From assembly GCA_005883585.1 (NCBI GenBank), contig VBFD01000012.1, positions 1 through 37,286 on the forward strand: 37,286 nt of DNA, read 5' to 3'. The notes under the pieces were generated by a model. That model was given only the letters and a program-made list of their open reading frames with translations. It made no database searches and had not been told where the DNA came from. A program made the translations under genes and the position numbers. How positions within the stretch are numbered: position 1 is the first letter of the stretch; each line of letters opens with the position of its first letter. The DNA is from UBA10449 sp005883585. Its GTDB lineage: Bacteria > Chloroflexota > Dormibacteria > Dormibacterales > Dormibacteraceae. Below, one piece after another: positions 1-6,681 of the stretch.

Positions 1-2
1 CT

Positions 3-971
3 CTATTTAGGAGGAGGCAGCGACCGCCGCAGGAACTCGATCCAGTTCTCGCCCATGATGCCGTCGACCTGAGCCGCGGTGAAGTGCTGGCGCAGCATGC
101 CCCGCAAATCCTTGAGCTCCGTCAGGTCCTTCATCGGCCCAAATCTGTTGTCGATGCCGCCGTCGAGATCGGTGCCGATTCCCACGTGCTCTGATCCTCC
201 TGTCGAACGGGCGGGGCGCACCGCATGGCGGACGACGTCGGCCAGGCTCGTCTTTCCTTTCGCGCGAAGGTGGCTCGGATAGAAGCTGATGCCGACGATG
301 CCTCCGCGGCGTGCGACCTCCGCGGCGGTGGCGTCAGTGATCTGGCGGTCGCCGGGAACCAGTGCGCGCGCGTTGCTGTGCGAGGCGATGATCGGACCGC
401 GCCAAAGCTCGAACGCATCGGCCACCGCCTGGTCGGCCATATGGCTGATGTCCAGGATCACTCGCTTCCGGCGCATCGCCTTCAGCAGCTGGACGCCGAG
501 CTTGGTGATGCCGCCGGGCGCGCGGGTGCCGCCGCTGTAGCGGGTCCGGCTCCACGCCGGCCCGATGATGCGGAGGCCCATGTCGGTCCATGCCCCGAGC
601 TGGCTTGGTGTTTCGATCGGGTCGGCGCCTTCCATCAGCAGCACGGCCGCTATCTGCCCCCGCCTCCAGCCCCGGATGTAGCGCTCGAGCTCTCGTGAAT
701 CCCGGATCAGCTGCAGCTCGCAGGCGCGGTAGTAGTTGACCTGGGAGCGCGCCATGAGGTGCGCTTCGTGCGCGTTCTCGTACACATATCGCGTCTGCAT
801 CGCCCGCCTGGCTTGGGCCGGCGCCGTGTACAGGGTCGCGAACACAAGACCGACCCCTGCACCGGTCAGGGCCGACCGGCTGATCAAATAGTGTGGCGCG
901 GGAGGGCCCAGGAAGCCGCGACCGTCCGCAAGGGCATTCCAGCCGATGTCGAGGTGGCCGTCGACGATCAT
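3..971 (-). CDS. Membrane dipeptidase family protein (peptidase M19)
   Basis: A 322-residue protein of the M19 (renal dipeptidase) family, zinc enzymes that cleave dipeptides, often with a D-residue. Visible metal-site residues are H6 and D8 (GHLDIG), E114 (LLMEGAD), H177 (ISHM) and H198 (ASHS), followed by TDLDG near 267-271 and a GENWIEFL ending typical of the family. The ATG at 971 is preferred because MIVDGHLD places the H-x-D motif at the very N-terminus, as usual; a longer frame upstream is arginine-rich and lies over the preceding gene. ATG overlaps the stop of the PfkB-like gene (ATGA), so the two are probably translationally coupled. No signal peptide is seen, so it is probably cytoplasmic. 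The stop lies 3 bases from the window edge. The substrate cannot be read from sequence. Confidence 0.92.
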   Translation of the reverse strand: MIVDGHLDIGWNALADGRGFLGPPAPHYLISRSALTGAGVGLVFATLYTAPAQARRAMQTRYVYENAHEAHLMARSQVNYYRACELQLIRDSRELERYIRGWRRGQIAAVLLMEGADPIETPSQLGAWTDMGLRIIGPAWSRTRYSGGTRAPGGITKLGVQLLKAMRRKRVILDISHMADQAVADAFELWRGPIIASHSNARALVPGDRQITDATAAEVARRGGIVGISFYPSHLRAKGKTSLADVVRHAVRPARSTGGSEHVGIGTDLDGGIDNRFGPMKDLTELKDLRGMLRQHFTAAQVDGIMGENWIEFLRRSLPPPK

Positions 972-1492
972 CGCGCGGCCACCAGCACCGCGCGGCCGGC
1001 CGCCTCGACCGGCGCCTCTCCTTCGAAGAAGGCGACGCAGAACGCAGCCGTAAGAGCGTCGCGGTCCTGTTCGGCCCCGGCTCCAAGCGCGCGGCGGCCG
1101 TGGACGGTACAACCGCCGGAATCGAGCATCGTCACGGGCACCGACGCGAGGCCCTCCAGCGGAACTCCGAGCTCCGCCGACGACGCTTCAGTGGCGAACA
1201 GGATGTCGGGGCGGATCGTGGCCAGCCCGTACGCAGCATGAGGGCCCCCATGCTCCTTGATCCAGCCTGCATCCCCCAGGTCAAGCGCCAGCAGCGCACC
1301 GTTCCGCCTGGCCCCCTCGACCGTAGCCCGGAACTCAGCCTTTCGCGGACCGAAGAGGTGCTTTGCCTGGATGTACACCAGCCCGGCGCCGGACCAGCCG
1401 CCATGCCTCGTAGGGGCCGCGAGGGTCGCCTCGCCGCCCAGACGGACTACCCACTCGCAGAAGGCGGTTTGTTCTCCCAGGACGGCAAACAT
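968..1492 (-). CDS. Degenerate PfkB/ribokinase-like protein
   Basis: A 174-residue protein resembling the second half of PfkB-family sugar kinases: a strand ending LALDLGD, then a PDILFATEASSAELG segment like the PDilFaNeaEa region, then PVTMLDSGG, and a C-terminal DRDALTAAFCVAFFEG resembling the G-A-G-D-A-F anion-hole and base region. The Asp equivalent is kept, but the glycines before it are replaced by QDR. Full kinases run about 300 residues; here the N-terminal substrate and lid region is compressed to about 45 residues. It may be a binding protein or a weak enzyme rather than an active kinase. ATG at 1492 is chosen because the family-like sequence begins there and GGCGGG lies just upstream. 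It shares ATGA with the dipeptidase gene and is divergent from the MarR gene. Confidence 0.7.
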   Translation of the reverse strand: MFAVLGEQTAFCEWVVRLGGEATLAAPTRHGGWSGAGLVYIQAKHLFGPRKAEFRATVEGARRNGALLALDLGDAGWIKEHGGPHAAYGLATIRPDILFATEASSAELGVPLEGLASVPVTMLDSGGCTVHGRRALGAGAEQDRDALTAAFCVAFFEGEAPVEAAGRAVLVAAR

Positions 1493-1509
1493 TGCCCGCC
1501 GAGAATAAC

Positions 1510-1539
1510 TTGGCCCGAATCCCTGTATTAGGGGATAAT
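1510..1539 (+). promoter_or_regulatory. Candidate promoter of the marR-MFS operon
   Basis: TTGGCC at 1510-1515 and GATAAT at 1534-1539 are separated by 18 bases, close to a housekeeping promoter. CCCT-N5-AGGG (1521-1533) lies in the spacer and could be an operator half-site pair, as expected for autoregulation by MarR proteins. If this -10 is used, the first ATG (1538) overlaps it and translation would begin at 1553 or 1568. Position and match only; not tested. Confidence 0.35.
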
Positions 1540-2098
1540 GAAGTCCTTCACTATGAACCAGAACACCATGAATCAGTCCACTTTGCCCCACGAGCTGGCA
1601 ACCGACGAGTCAGGCCGGCTTTACAGCGTCCACATGAGGGAGCTGCTGGAGCCCCTGAAGGTGGATATCACCGCGGTGGAGGCCCTGGCCGCGCTCAAGA
1701 TCGCGGGCCGCTTCCTGCACCTTCTGCAAGAGCGATGGGCGGAAGCGCATGGCCTGACCGAAGGCCGGATGGGCGTGTTGTTCCGCCTCTATCGATGTGG
1801 CGATACGCCGCTGGGTGATCTGGCGGAGAACCTCGAGTCCACACCTCGAAACATCACCGGGCTGGTCGACCACCTCGAGCGCGACGGCCTGGTCGAACGG
1901 GTTCCCGACGTCGAAGACCGGCGTTCGGTCCGGGCTCGGCTCACCGAAGCCGGCAAGACTCGGATCGAGGCCATCTGGCAAGAAGGAATTGAGCACCAGT
2001 TCGAGGTGGTACAAGCATTCAGCAAGGAGGACCTGGCTCAGCTTCGGCATCTATGCCTGAAGCTGGTCGAGAGCGCCAGGAAGGAGTTGGGGAAGTGA
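1538..2098 (+). CDS. MarR family transcriptional regulator
   Basis: Up to 186 residues with a MarR-type winged helix. The DNA-binding region spans roughly residues 70-135 and ends with the wing signature DVEDRRSVRARLTEAG. Helical N- and C-terminal parts would form the dimer interface. MarR proteins usually repress a neighbouring exporter or detoxification gene and release DNA on binding a small phenolic or lipophilic ligand. Here the partner is the MFS gene, whose GTG start overlaps the stop codon (GTGA). Three in-frame ATGs are possible: 1538, 1553 and 1568. AGGGG sits only 3 bases before the first, and a promoter-like -10 overlaps it, so 1553 or 1568 may be the true start; the longest form is given. 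Confidence 0.93.
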   Translation: MKSFTMNQNTMNQSTLPHELATDESGRLYSVHMRELLEPLKVDITAVEALAALKIAGRFLHLLQERWAEAHGLTEGRMGVLFRLYRCGDTPLGDLAENLESTPRNITGLVDHLERDGLVERVPDVEDRRSVRARLTEAGKTRIEAIWQEGIEHQFEVVQAFSKEDLAQLRHLCLKLVESARKELGK

Positions 2099-3684
2099 TC
2101 ACGCAAGGACTGTCGCGCAACCGGACGATCCTCGCCACCGCGGGCACGATGCTCGCGTTGCTGCTGGCCGCCCTCGACCAGACCATCGTCGGCACCGCCA
2201 TCCCGCGCATCGTGGCCGACCTGAACGGGCTGGACCGCCTGGCGTGGGTCACGACCGCATACCTGGTCACCTCGACCACCATGACCCCGATCGCCGGCAA
2301 GCTCGGCGACCTGTTCGGGCGCAAGCCATTCCTGCTGGCAGGGATGATCGGCTTCGTCGTGGCCTCAGCTTTTTGCGGGCTGTCTCAGGACATGACGCAG
2401 CTGATCGTGTTCCGCGGCATCCAGGGCGTCTTCGGCGGTGTGCTGTTCGCCACGGTCTTCACCGTCATCGGCGACCTCTTCCCGCCCGAGAACCGCGGCC
2501 GCGTGCAGGGCCTTTTCGGCGCTGTTTTCGGCCTGAGCTCGATCGTCGGCCCGACTGCCGGCGGGTTCATCACCGACCACTGGAGCTGGAGATGGGTCTT
2601 CGAGGTCAACATCCCTGTCGGCATCGTCGCCGTGGCGGTGGTGCTCGCAGGCCTTCCTTACGTTCGCTCGAAGGCTTCGTGGCGCGACATCGACTTCTGG
2701 GGCGCGCTGACCCTGGCCGCCGGAGTGGTGCCCCTCCTCATCGCTCTTTCCATCACCCGCGACCACGCATGGACCTCGCCTCAGGTGGTCGGCCTGCTCG
2801 CCTTTGCAGCGGCAATGCTGGCCACGTTCGTTTTCGTCGAGGGCCGGGTCGCGCAGCCGATCGTGCCCCTCGAGCTATTCAAGAACCCAACCTTCACGGT
2901 GTCGATGATCGTCGGCTTCCTGACCGCGTTCGGCATGTTCGGCTCGATCCTCTTCACGCCGCTCGTCTTCCAGGGCGTGCTCGGTATCAGCGCCACGAAC
3001 TCCGGCGCGCTGATCACTCCGATGATGTTCGGCCTGCTGGGCGCCAGCACGCTGACCGGGTTCGTGATGCGCAGGATCAAGTACTACAGATACCTCGGCA
3101 CCCTCGGCGTCGTGATCATGATCGGAGGCATGTACCTCCTCTCGTTGATCGCACCGGGCATGGCCGAATGGCGCGTCGTCGCCGCGCTCATCGTGGTTGG
3201 GCTTGGACTCGGCGTCACGTTCCCGCTGTACCTGACCGCAGTTCAGGTCGCATTGCCACGCAAGCACATGGGCGTCGCATCGAGCCAGATCCAGTTCTGG
3301 CGCAACCTGGGCGGCACTGTCGGCAGCTCGATCCTGGGCGCGGTCCTTGCCAACCGCCTGCCGGACTACCTCAACACGAGAGTTGCGGCGCTGCACCTCC
3401 CGCCCCAGGTACTGAGTCACCTGCCCTCTGGCGGAGCCAACTCGATCCTGCAGCCTGGCGCACTCGCTCAGCTGCCGGCATCGGTGGCGAACGCCATCCG
3501 CTTCGCCCTGGCTGACACCCTGCACGACATCTACCTGTTCGCGGGACTGGTCCTGATCGTGGCCCTGGTCTCGACCGTTTTCCTGAAAGAGGTACCCCTC
3601 AGCAGCGCCCCCAGCCGTACCGGCTTCGCCGATCCGGTGCCCGAGGATGACGCGGCGGAGTCGCGCGAGGCCGTGCCCGTCTAA
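2095..3684 (+). CDS. DHA2-type MFS multidrug exporter (EmrB/QacA-like)
   Basis: A 529-residue polytopic membrane protein of the 14-helix drug:H+ antiporter family. The first helix carries LDQTIVGTAIPRI (about 28-40), typical of DHA2 exporters. The loop after helix 2 has the motif A form GKLGDLFGRK (about 68-77), and GPTAGGFI in helix 5 matches motif C. The GTG at 2095 is chosen over an ATG at 2053 because AGGAAGGAG (2078-2086) lies 8 bases upstream and the GTG overlaps the marR stop. Coupling to a MarR gene is the classic arrangement for ligand-induced efflux. The short C-terminal tail after the last helix is acidic and alanine-rich. The substrate is not predictable. Confidence 0.95.
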   Translation: MITQGLSRNRTILATAGTMLALLLAALDQTIVGTAIPRIVADLNGLDRLAWVTTAYLVTSTTMTPIAGKLGDLFGRKPFLLAGMIGFVVASAFCGLSQDMTQLIVFRGIQGVFGGVLFATVFTVIGDLFPPENRGRVQGLFGAVFGLSSIVGPTAGGFITDHWSWRWVFEVNIPVGIVAVAVVLAGLPYVRSKASWRDIDFWGALTLAAGVVPLLIALSITRDHAWTSPQVVGLLAFAAAMLATFVFVEGRVAQPIVPLELFKNPTFTVSMIVGFLTAFGMFGSILFTPLVFQGVLGISATNSGALITPMMFGLLGASTLTGFVMRRIKYYRYLGTLGVVIMIGGMYLLSLIAPGMAEWRVVAALIVVGLGLGVTFPLYLTAVQVALPRKHMGVASSQIQFWRNLGGTVGSSILGAVLANRLPDYLNTRVAALHLPPQVLSHLPSGGANSILQPGALAQLPASVANAIRFALADTLHDIYLFAGLVLIVALVSTVFLKEVPLSSAPSRTGFADPVPEDDAAESREAVPV

Positions 3685-3707
3685 AAAAGCGCCACCTCCA
3701 CTTTTTT
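3683..3707 (+). terminator. Weak A/T-arm hairpin after the MFS gene
   Basis: AAAAAAG (3683-3689) and CTTTTTT (3701-3707) are inverted repeats around an 11-base loop, beginning in the MFS stop codon. The right arm is also a T-run, so this could end the marR-MFS transcript, but an A-U stem is weak. Confidence 0.3.
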
Positions 3708-3718
3708 GCCAAGCGCGT

Positions 3719-3802
3719 TAAAATCGCCCCCGCAACGCTAGAGGGGGTAGACCGGTCAACTTCGTCCGGGCCTCTGAGCGACTTTCATGGGGAGGCCAGA
3801 CG
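3719..3802 (+). promoter_or_regulatory. Structured leader of the zinc-ribbon gene
   Basis: TAAAAT (3719-3724) could be a -10 element. The following transcript would hold CCCCC (3727-3731) paired with GGGGG (3743-3747), the palindrome GACCGGTC (3750-3757), and GGCCTC (3769-3774) paired with GAGGCC (3792-3797). The last arm contains the GGGGAGG ribosome-binding site (3789-3795) for the GTG at 3803, so the helix would hide it. The arrangement suggests translational control by a thermosensor, protein or ligand. No known riboswitch class was recognised. Confidence 0.4.
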
Positions 3803-4087
3803 GTGAGTTTCTCGGACAGGACGTTGCAATGCCGTGACTGTGGGCGCGATTTCATCTTCACGGCCGGGGAGCAGGAGTTCTATCAGTCGCGGGGGCTGCA
3901 GAACGAGCCACGGCGGTGTCCGGAGTGCCGGGCGGCTCGCCGCTCGTCAGAGGGCAACGGGCGCGCGCGCGTGATGCACGACGTGATCTGCTCCAACTGC
4001 GGGAAGCAGACGCAGGTGCCGTTCGTGCCCACCGGGGCGCGACCGGTTTATTGCCTGGACTGCTTCCAGACGGTGGGTCGCCGCTAG
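3803..4087 (+). CDS. Double zinc-ribbon domain protein
   Basis: A 94-residue protein with four CxxC knuckles: C10/C13 with C39/C42, and C63/C66 with C84/C87. It therefore looks like two tandem zinc ribbons. The first half follows the pattern C-x2-CG-x2-F-x3-GEQxFY-x4-L-x3-PxRCPxCR, a small conserved bacterial zinc-ribbon type; the second resembles small CxxC proteins found in many high-GC and Chloroflexota genomes. The start is GTG at 3803, 7 bases after GGGGAGG. The role is unknown; nucleic-acid or protein binding is the usual guess. It is transcribed alone, behind a structured leader, and is followed by a palindromic repeat. Confidence 0.85.
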   Translation: MSFSDRTLQCRDCGRDFIFTAGEQEFYQSRGLQNEPRRCPECRAARRSSEGNGRARVMHDVICSNCGKQTQVPFVPTGARPVYCLDCFQTVGRR

Positions 4088-4102
4088 CCCGAAACCGGAT
4101 TC

Positions 4103-4126
4103 CGCACGTTTGGATCCAAACGTGCG
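4103..4126. repeat. Palindromic repeat element, copy 1
   Basis: A perfect 24-base palindrome: CGCACGTTTGG, a central AT pair, then its exact complement. It lies between two convergent genes, 15 bases after the zinc-ribbon stop. It could be a REP-like element or a bidirectional terminator; no T-run follows. Related copies are at 4145-4168 and 15563-15586. Confidence 0.75.
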
Positions 4127-4144
4127 CATGAAGACCAGTAATTC

Positions 4145-4168
4145 CGCACGTTTGGGGCAAGAAGCGCG
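4145..4168. repeat. Palindromic repeat element, degenerate copy 2
   Basis: ATTCCGCACGTTTGG at 4141-4155 is an exact 15-base direct repeat of 4099-4113, the left half of copy 1. The right half has diverged, so the hairpin is lost. It looks like a decayed tandem copy in the same convergent gap. Confidence 0.6.
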
Positions 4169-4183
4169 AAATGCGCTAGCGGG

Positions 4184-4972
4184 CTAGGCCAGCGCGATCG
4201 GGCGCACGGGAGATCCCGTGGCGCCCCGCATCTTCAGCGGCAGGCACACGAACGCGAACTCGTACACCCGCGCCGCCGCCAGCTCCTCGAGGTTGAGGTT
4301 CTCGATGATCGGGATCCCCGCCCGGACGAGAAGCAGCATGTGTCCGGGGAGCGTTACCCCGAGCTCTGGGTCCGGCGGCCCGATGACGTCCCAGGCCATG
4401 TTGTCGGCGCCGACGGCGCGCACAGCTCGATCCGTCAGCCAGCGCGAACCACCGGCGCTGACGCCGGCCGCGTGCAAGTACTGGGGAGCGTCATCCCAAA
4501 GGGCGCCGTAGCCGGTGCGGACCAGGACGACATCCCCGGCGCGCACCTCCACCCCGCTCACGCTGGCGGCCTGCTCGAGCTCTTGTCGTGTGATCGAGTG
4601 GTCGGGCGGCAAGCGCTGGTCGCGACCGACGTCGAGCAGAACGCCGCGACCGACCAGCGGTTCGAGTGTGTCGATGCCATGGATTCGAAAGCCGACCGAT
4701 GTCTGGACTCCCGAGTCGACGTGGACTCCGCCGTGCAGGAGCATGTTCTCGGCCTGGTGAGCGAGGGCGTCGATGTGAGTGCCCGAGTGCTCGGGCATGA
4801 CTACTAGACCCGAAGCGCTCGTCCTCGCCTCGGGTGCGCCGCGCGCGTGGTGGCGGTGCAGGAAGTAGTTGAAGCCTGGAGCGTGAGCCGGGTGCGTTGG
4901 CGCGCCGGCGAACCTTGGCTGTTCGAGATCGAAGACCCGGGCGGCGCCTAAAGCGTCGAGGAGGCCTTGCAC
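4184..4972 (-). CDS. Cyclase family protein (kynurenine formamidase-like metal hydrolase)
   Basis: About 262 residues of the cyclase/formamidase family (PF04199). The signature HSGTHIDALAH sits at about 62-72, with the expected RVFDLEQPRF opening and a VLVRTGYG strand. Members are divalent-metal amidohydrolases acting on N-formylkynurenine, isatin or other small amides and lactams; which one applies here is unknown. GTG at 4972 is the first start codon after the infA stop (4977-4979) and leaves the conserved opening intact. Its AGAGG lies directly against the GTG, closer than usual, so translation probably depends on reinitiation after infA. The reading frame is open further upstream but that part overlaps infA. 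It ends convergently with the zinc-ribbon gene. Confidence 0.88.
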   Translation of the reverse strand: MQGLLDALGAARVFDLEQPRFAGAPTHPAHAPGFNYFLHRHHARGAPEARTSASGLVVMPEHSGTHIDALAHQAENMLLHGGVHVDSGVQTSVGFRIHGIDTLEPLVGRGVLLDVGRDQRLPPDHSITRQELEQAASVSGVEVRAGDVVLVRTGYGALWDDAPQYLHAAGVSAGGSRWLTDRAVRAVGADNMAWDVIGPPDPELGVTLPGHMLLLVRAGIPIIENLNLEELAAARVYEFAFVCLPLKMRGATGSPVRPIALA

Positions 4973-4976
4973 CTCT

Positions 4977-5273
4977 TTATTCGCGGTAGCGGTAAACGAT
5001 CCGGCCGCGCGTGAGGTCGTAAGGCGACAGCTCGACGCGGATCCGATCTCCCGGTGTAATGCGGATGAAGTAGCGGCGCATCCGACCCGCCGCATATGCG
5101 ATCAGCTTGTGTCCGTTTTCGAGCTCGACCTCGAACATCGCATTCGGCAATGCCTGCGAGACCACCGCGTCCATCACGACCGCCTGTTCTTTCTGGTCAC
5201 CGTCGTCGCGATCCGGTTTGCGCACTTTCTCCGGGCGGCGCGGACCGCGGCGCTGACTCTTGTTCTTGCCCAA
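4977..5273 (-). CDS. infA: Translation initiation factor IF-1 with extended N-terminus
   Basis: The C-terminal 65 residues are unmistakable IF-1: ALPNAMFEVELENGH, GRMRRYFIRITPGD, and the ending VELSPYDLTRGRIVYRY. IF-1 is an OB-fold protein that occupies the ribosomal A site during initiation. Canonical IF-1 is about 72 residues; this frame gives 98, with a basic, glycine-arginine-lysine-rich extension of roughly 25 residues. The TTG at 5273 has no clear Shine-Dalgarno, so a GTG at 5225 (after GGAGAAA) is a plausible shorter start that still leaves a short extension. The gene is not in a ribosomal protein operon. It sits 13 bases after the DUF1028 gene and 4 bases before the cyclase gene, so it may be a second copy or a relocated single copy. 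Confidence 0.93.
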   Translation of the reverse strand: MGKNKSQRRGPRRPEKVRKPDRDDGDQKEQAVVMDAVVSQALPNAMFEVELENGHKLIAYAAGRMRRYFIRITPGDRIRVELSPYDLTRGRIVYRYRE

Positions 5274-5286
5274 GTCGCGTGAAAGT

Positions 5287-6204
5287 CTACTTGGAGCCGA
5301 CTGTAGCGGCGAGTCGCGCCTCTATGGCCTTGGCGAGATCGGCCGGCACTCTGTCCACCATGGCCAGCCGTCGCAGCGTCTCGACCCAGCGTTCGCCCTT
5401 GTCGCGCACGACGCCGGCCATCAGATCGCAGCCACGATCGAGGTCGCCGTTGATCGCCATCTCGAGCCCGGTCCAGAACCGGATCTCGACCAGCTCGGGC
5501 GCCATCCTGATCGCCTCTTCAGCCTTCGCGTTGGCGGCGGCCTTGTCACCGGAGTCCGATATGCGGTCCGCGTCCGACATGGCCATGTACGCGCGCTTGA
5601 TGCGGAGCAGGCGGCGCAGCTCGGGCAGCGGCTCGGGGGCGTCTTCGACCCGCAGGTCGATGAGCCGATCCACCCAGGGGCGACCGGTTCCGGTTGCGGC
5701 GACCACCACCATCGCCGCGGATTGCTTGCCTCGGATGTCGCCGCCCTCAGCCTCGGCGGCCTCGAGCGCGGCCATCATCCGCTCGGCGAGCGGAGCATCG
5801 GTGGAGAGGTAGGCGTCGGCCATCGCATCCCACACCGTGTCCTTCTCCATCAGGTTGGCCTGGCAGCTGAACCCGTCGCCGGCTCGGTGCCCGGCTGCGG
5901 GTATGCACTTGGTGCCGGTATGGGCGGCCGCAAGGCCTGCCGCATCGACGATGGCGCACTGCCGCACGTCGGCTTGTGGATCGCCGGAGGTGAGCGCCTT
6001 CAGGGCCTGCTCCGCGGTGTAGCCCGCCTGCAGCAGCTCGAGGCCAAGGGGTCCGTAGCTGATGTTGACCTGCGATTGCGTCGCCACCGCACCAACGCCG
6101 GCCAGTGCCCATGGCACTGCGGGGCTGACCTGGAAATAGTGCGACTGCACGGCGACGCCGAACTCACCGGTCTGCTTGTCGCGCGCGACGATGGAGTAAG
6201 TCAC
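5287..6204 (-). CDS. DUF1028 Ntn-hydrolase-like protein
   Basis: A 305-residue protein of the DUF1028 family. It starts TYSIVARDKQTGEFGVAVQSH, as family members do, and continues with VGAVATQSQVN and YGPLGLELLQAGYTAEQAL. The fold is of the N-terminal nucleophile type with T2 in the nucleophile position, which would require removal of the initiator methionine. The last ~100 residues are helical and extend beyond the core. Biochemical function is unknown for the family; amidohydrolase or peptidase activity is often proposed. The GTG start at 6204 is exact for the family. TACGAT 8 bases upstream suggests a leaderless transcript, divergent from the F420-type gene only 24 bases away. It heads an operon with infA and the cyclase. 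Confidence 0.9.
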   Translation of the reverse strand: MTYSIVARDKQTGEFGVAVQSHYFQVSPAVPWALAGVGAVATQSQVNISYGPLGLELLQAGYTAEQALKALTSGDPQADVRQCAIVDAAGLAAAHTGTKCIPAAGHRAGDGFSCQANLMEKDTVWDAMADAYLSTDAPLAERMMAALEAAEAEGGDIRGKQSAAMVVVAATGTGRPWVDRLIDLRVEDAPEPLPELRRLLRIKRAYMAMSDADRISDSGDKAAANAKAEEAIRMAPELVEIRFWTGLEMAINGDLDRGCDLMAGVVRDKGERWVETLRRLAMVDRVPADLAKAIEARLAATVGSK

Positions 6205-6228
6205 TGCGCCCTATCGTAATTGGTGACC
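6205..6228. promoter_or_regulatory. Compact divergent promoter
   Basis: Only 24 bases separate two divergent starts (GTG 6204 and ATG 6229). The single AT-rich block TATCGTAAT (6212-6220) reads as TATCGT on the plus strand and as TACGAT on the minus strand, both of TAnnnT form. Each lies 8-11 bases from its start codon. This fits two overlapping leaderless promoters that should exclude each other. No clear -35 is visible. Confidence 0.4.
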
Positions 6229-6675
6229 ATGGCCTACTACCGCAAGCCCGGCTGGTTCACCAGCACCATCTTCAACCCCGCCGTTGCGGCGATGACTCGA
6301 GCCGGGATCAGCGTGTGGGGCTCGCGCGTGCTGCGCGTGCGTGGGCGGAAATCCGGCGAATGGCGTAGCGCGCCGGTCAACCTCTTGACGTACGAGGGGC
6401 AGAAATATCTTGTCGCGCCGCGCGGCCTCACGCAGTGGGTGCGCAACTTGCGCGAGGCCGGCGGGGGTGAGCTCATGCTGGGAAGCCGGATCGAGCGCTT
6501 TTGCGCCCACGAGATCCCGGACGATCAGAAGATCCCGATCCTCCGCGCCTATCTCAAGAGATGGAAGGCGGAGGTTGGCATCTTCTTCGGCGGGGTGAGC
6601 GCCGACTCGCCCGAGGCGGACCTGAAGGGGATCGCGCACGACCATCCAGCGTTCAGGATCGAGCTGGTTCCCTAG
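6229..6675 (+). CDS. Deazaflavin (F420)-dependent nitroreductase family protein
   Basis: About 148 residues of the DDN/FDOR split-beta-barrel family. Core features are LRVRGRKSGEWRSAPVNLL, then YLVAPRGLTQWVRNLREAGGGEL, which matches the F420-binding G-x2-SG-x2-R-x2-PV and W-x2-N(L/I) signatures. Members use reduced F420 to reduce quinones, nitro compounds, aflatoxins or other acceptors, and some bind heme or biliverdin instead. ATG at 6229 is preferred; TTG 6220 and GTG 6223 are also in frame. No Shine-Dalgarno is present, and a -10-like TATCGT 11 bases upstream suggests a leaderless transcript. It is single-gene and ends 6 bases before the convergent PlsC gene. Confidence 0.88.
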   Translation: MAYYRKPGWFTSTIFNPAVAAMTRAGISVWGSRVLRVRGRKSGEWRSAPVNLLTYEGQKYLVAPRGLTQWVRNLREAGGGELMLGSRIERFCAHEIPDDQKIPILRAYLKRWKAEVGIFFGGVSADSPEADLKGIAHDHPAFRIELVP

Positions 6676-6681
6676 CCTGTC

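Noticed and set aside
334..1086. 250-residue minus-strand frame over the dipeptidase
   Set aside because: Arginine/proline-rich shadow frame; the M19 motifs are all in the other frame.
2244..3515. 423-residue plus-strand frame inside the MFS gene
   Set aside because: Arg/Pro-rich out-of-frame translation with no hydrophobic helices; typical of GC-rich third positions.
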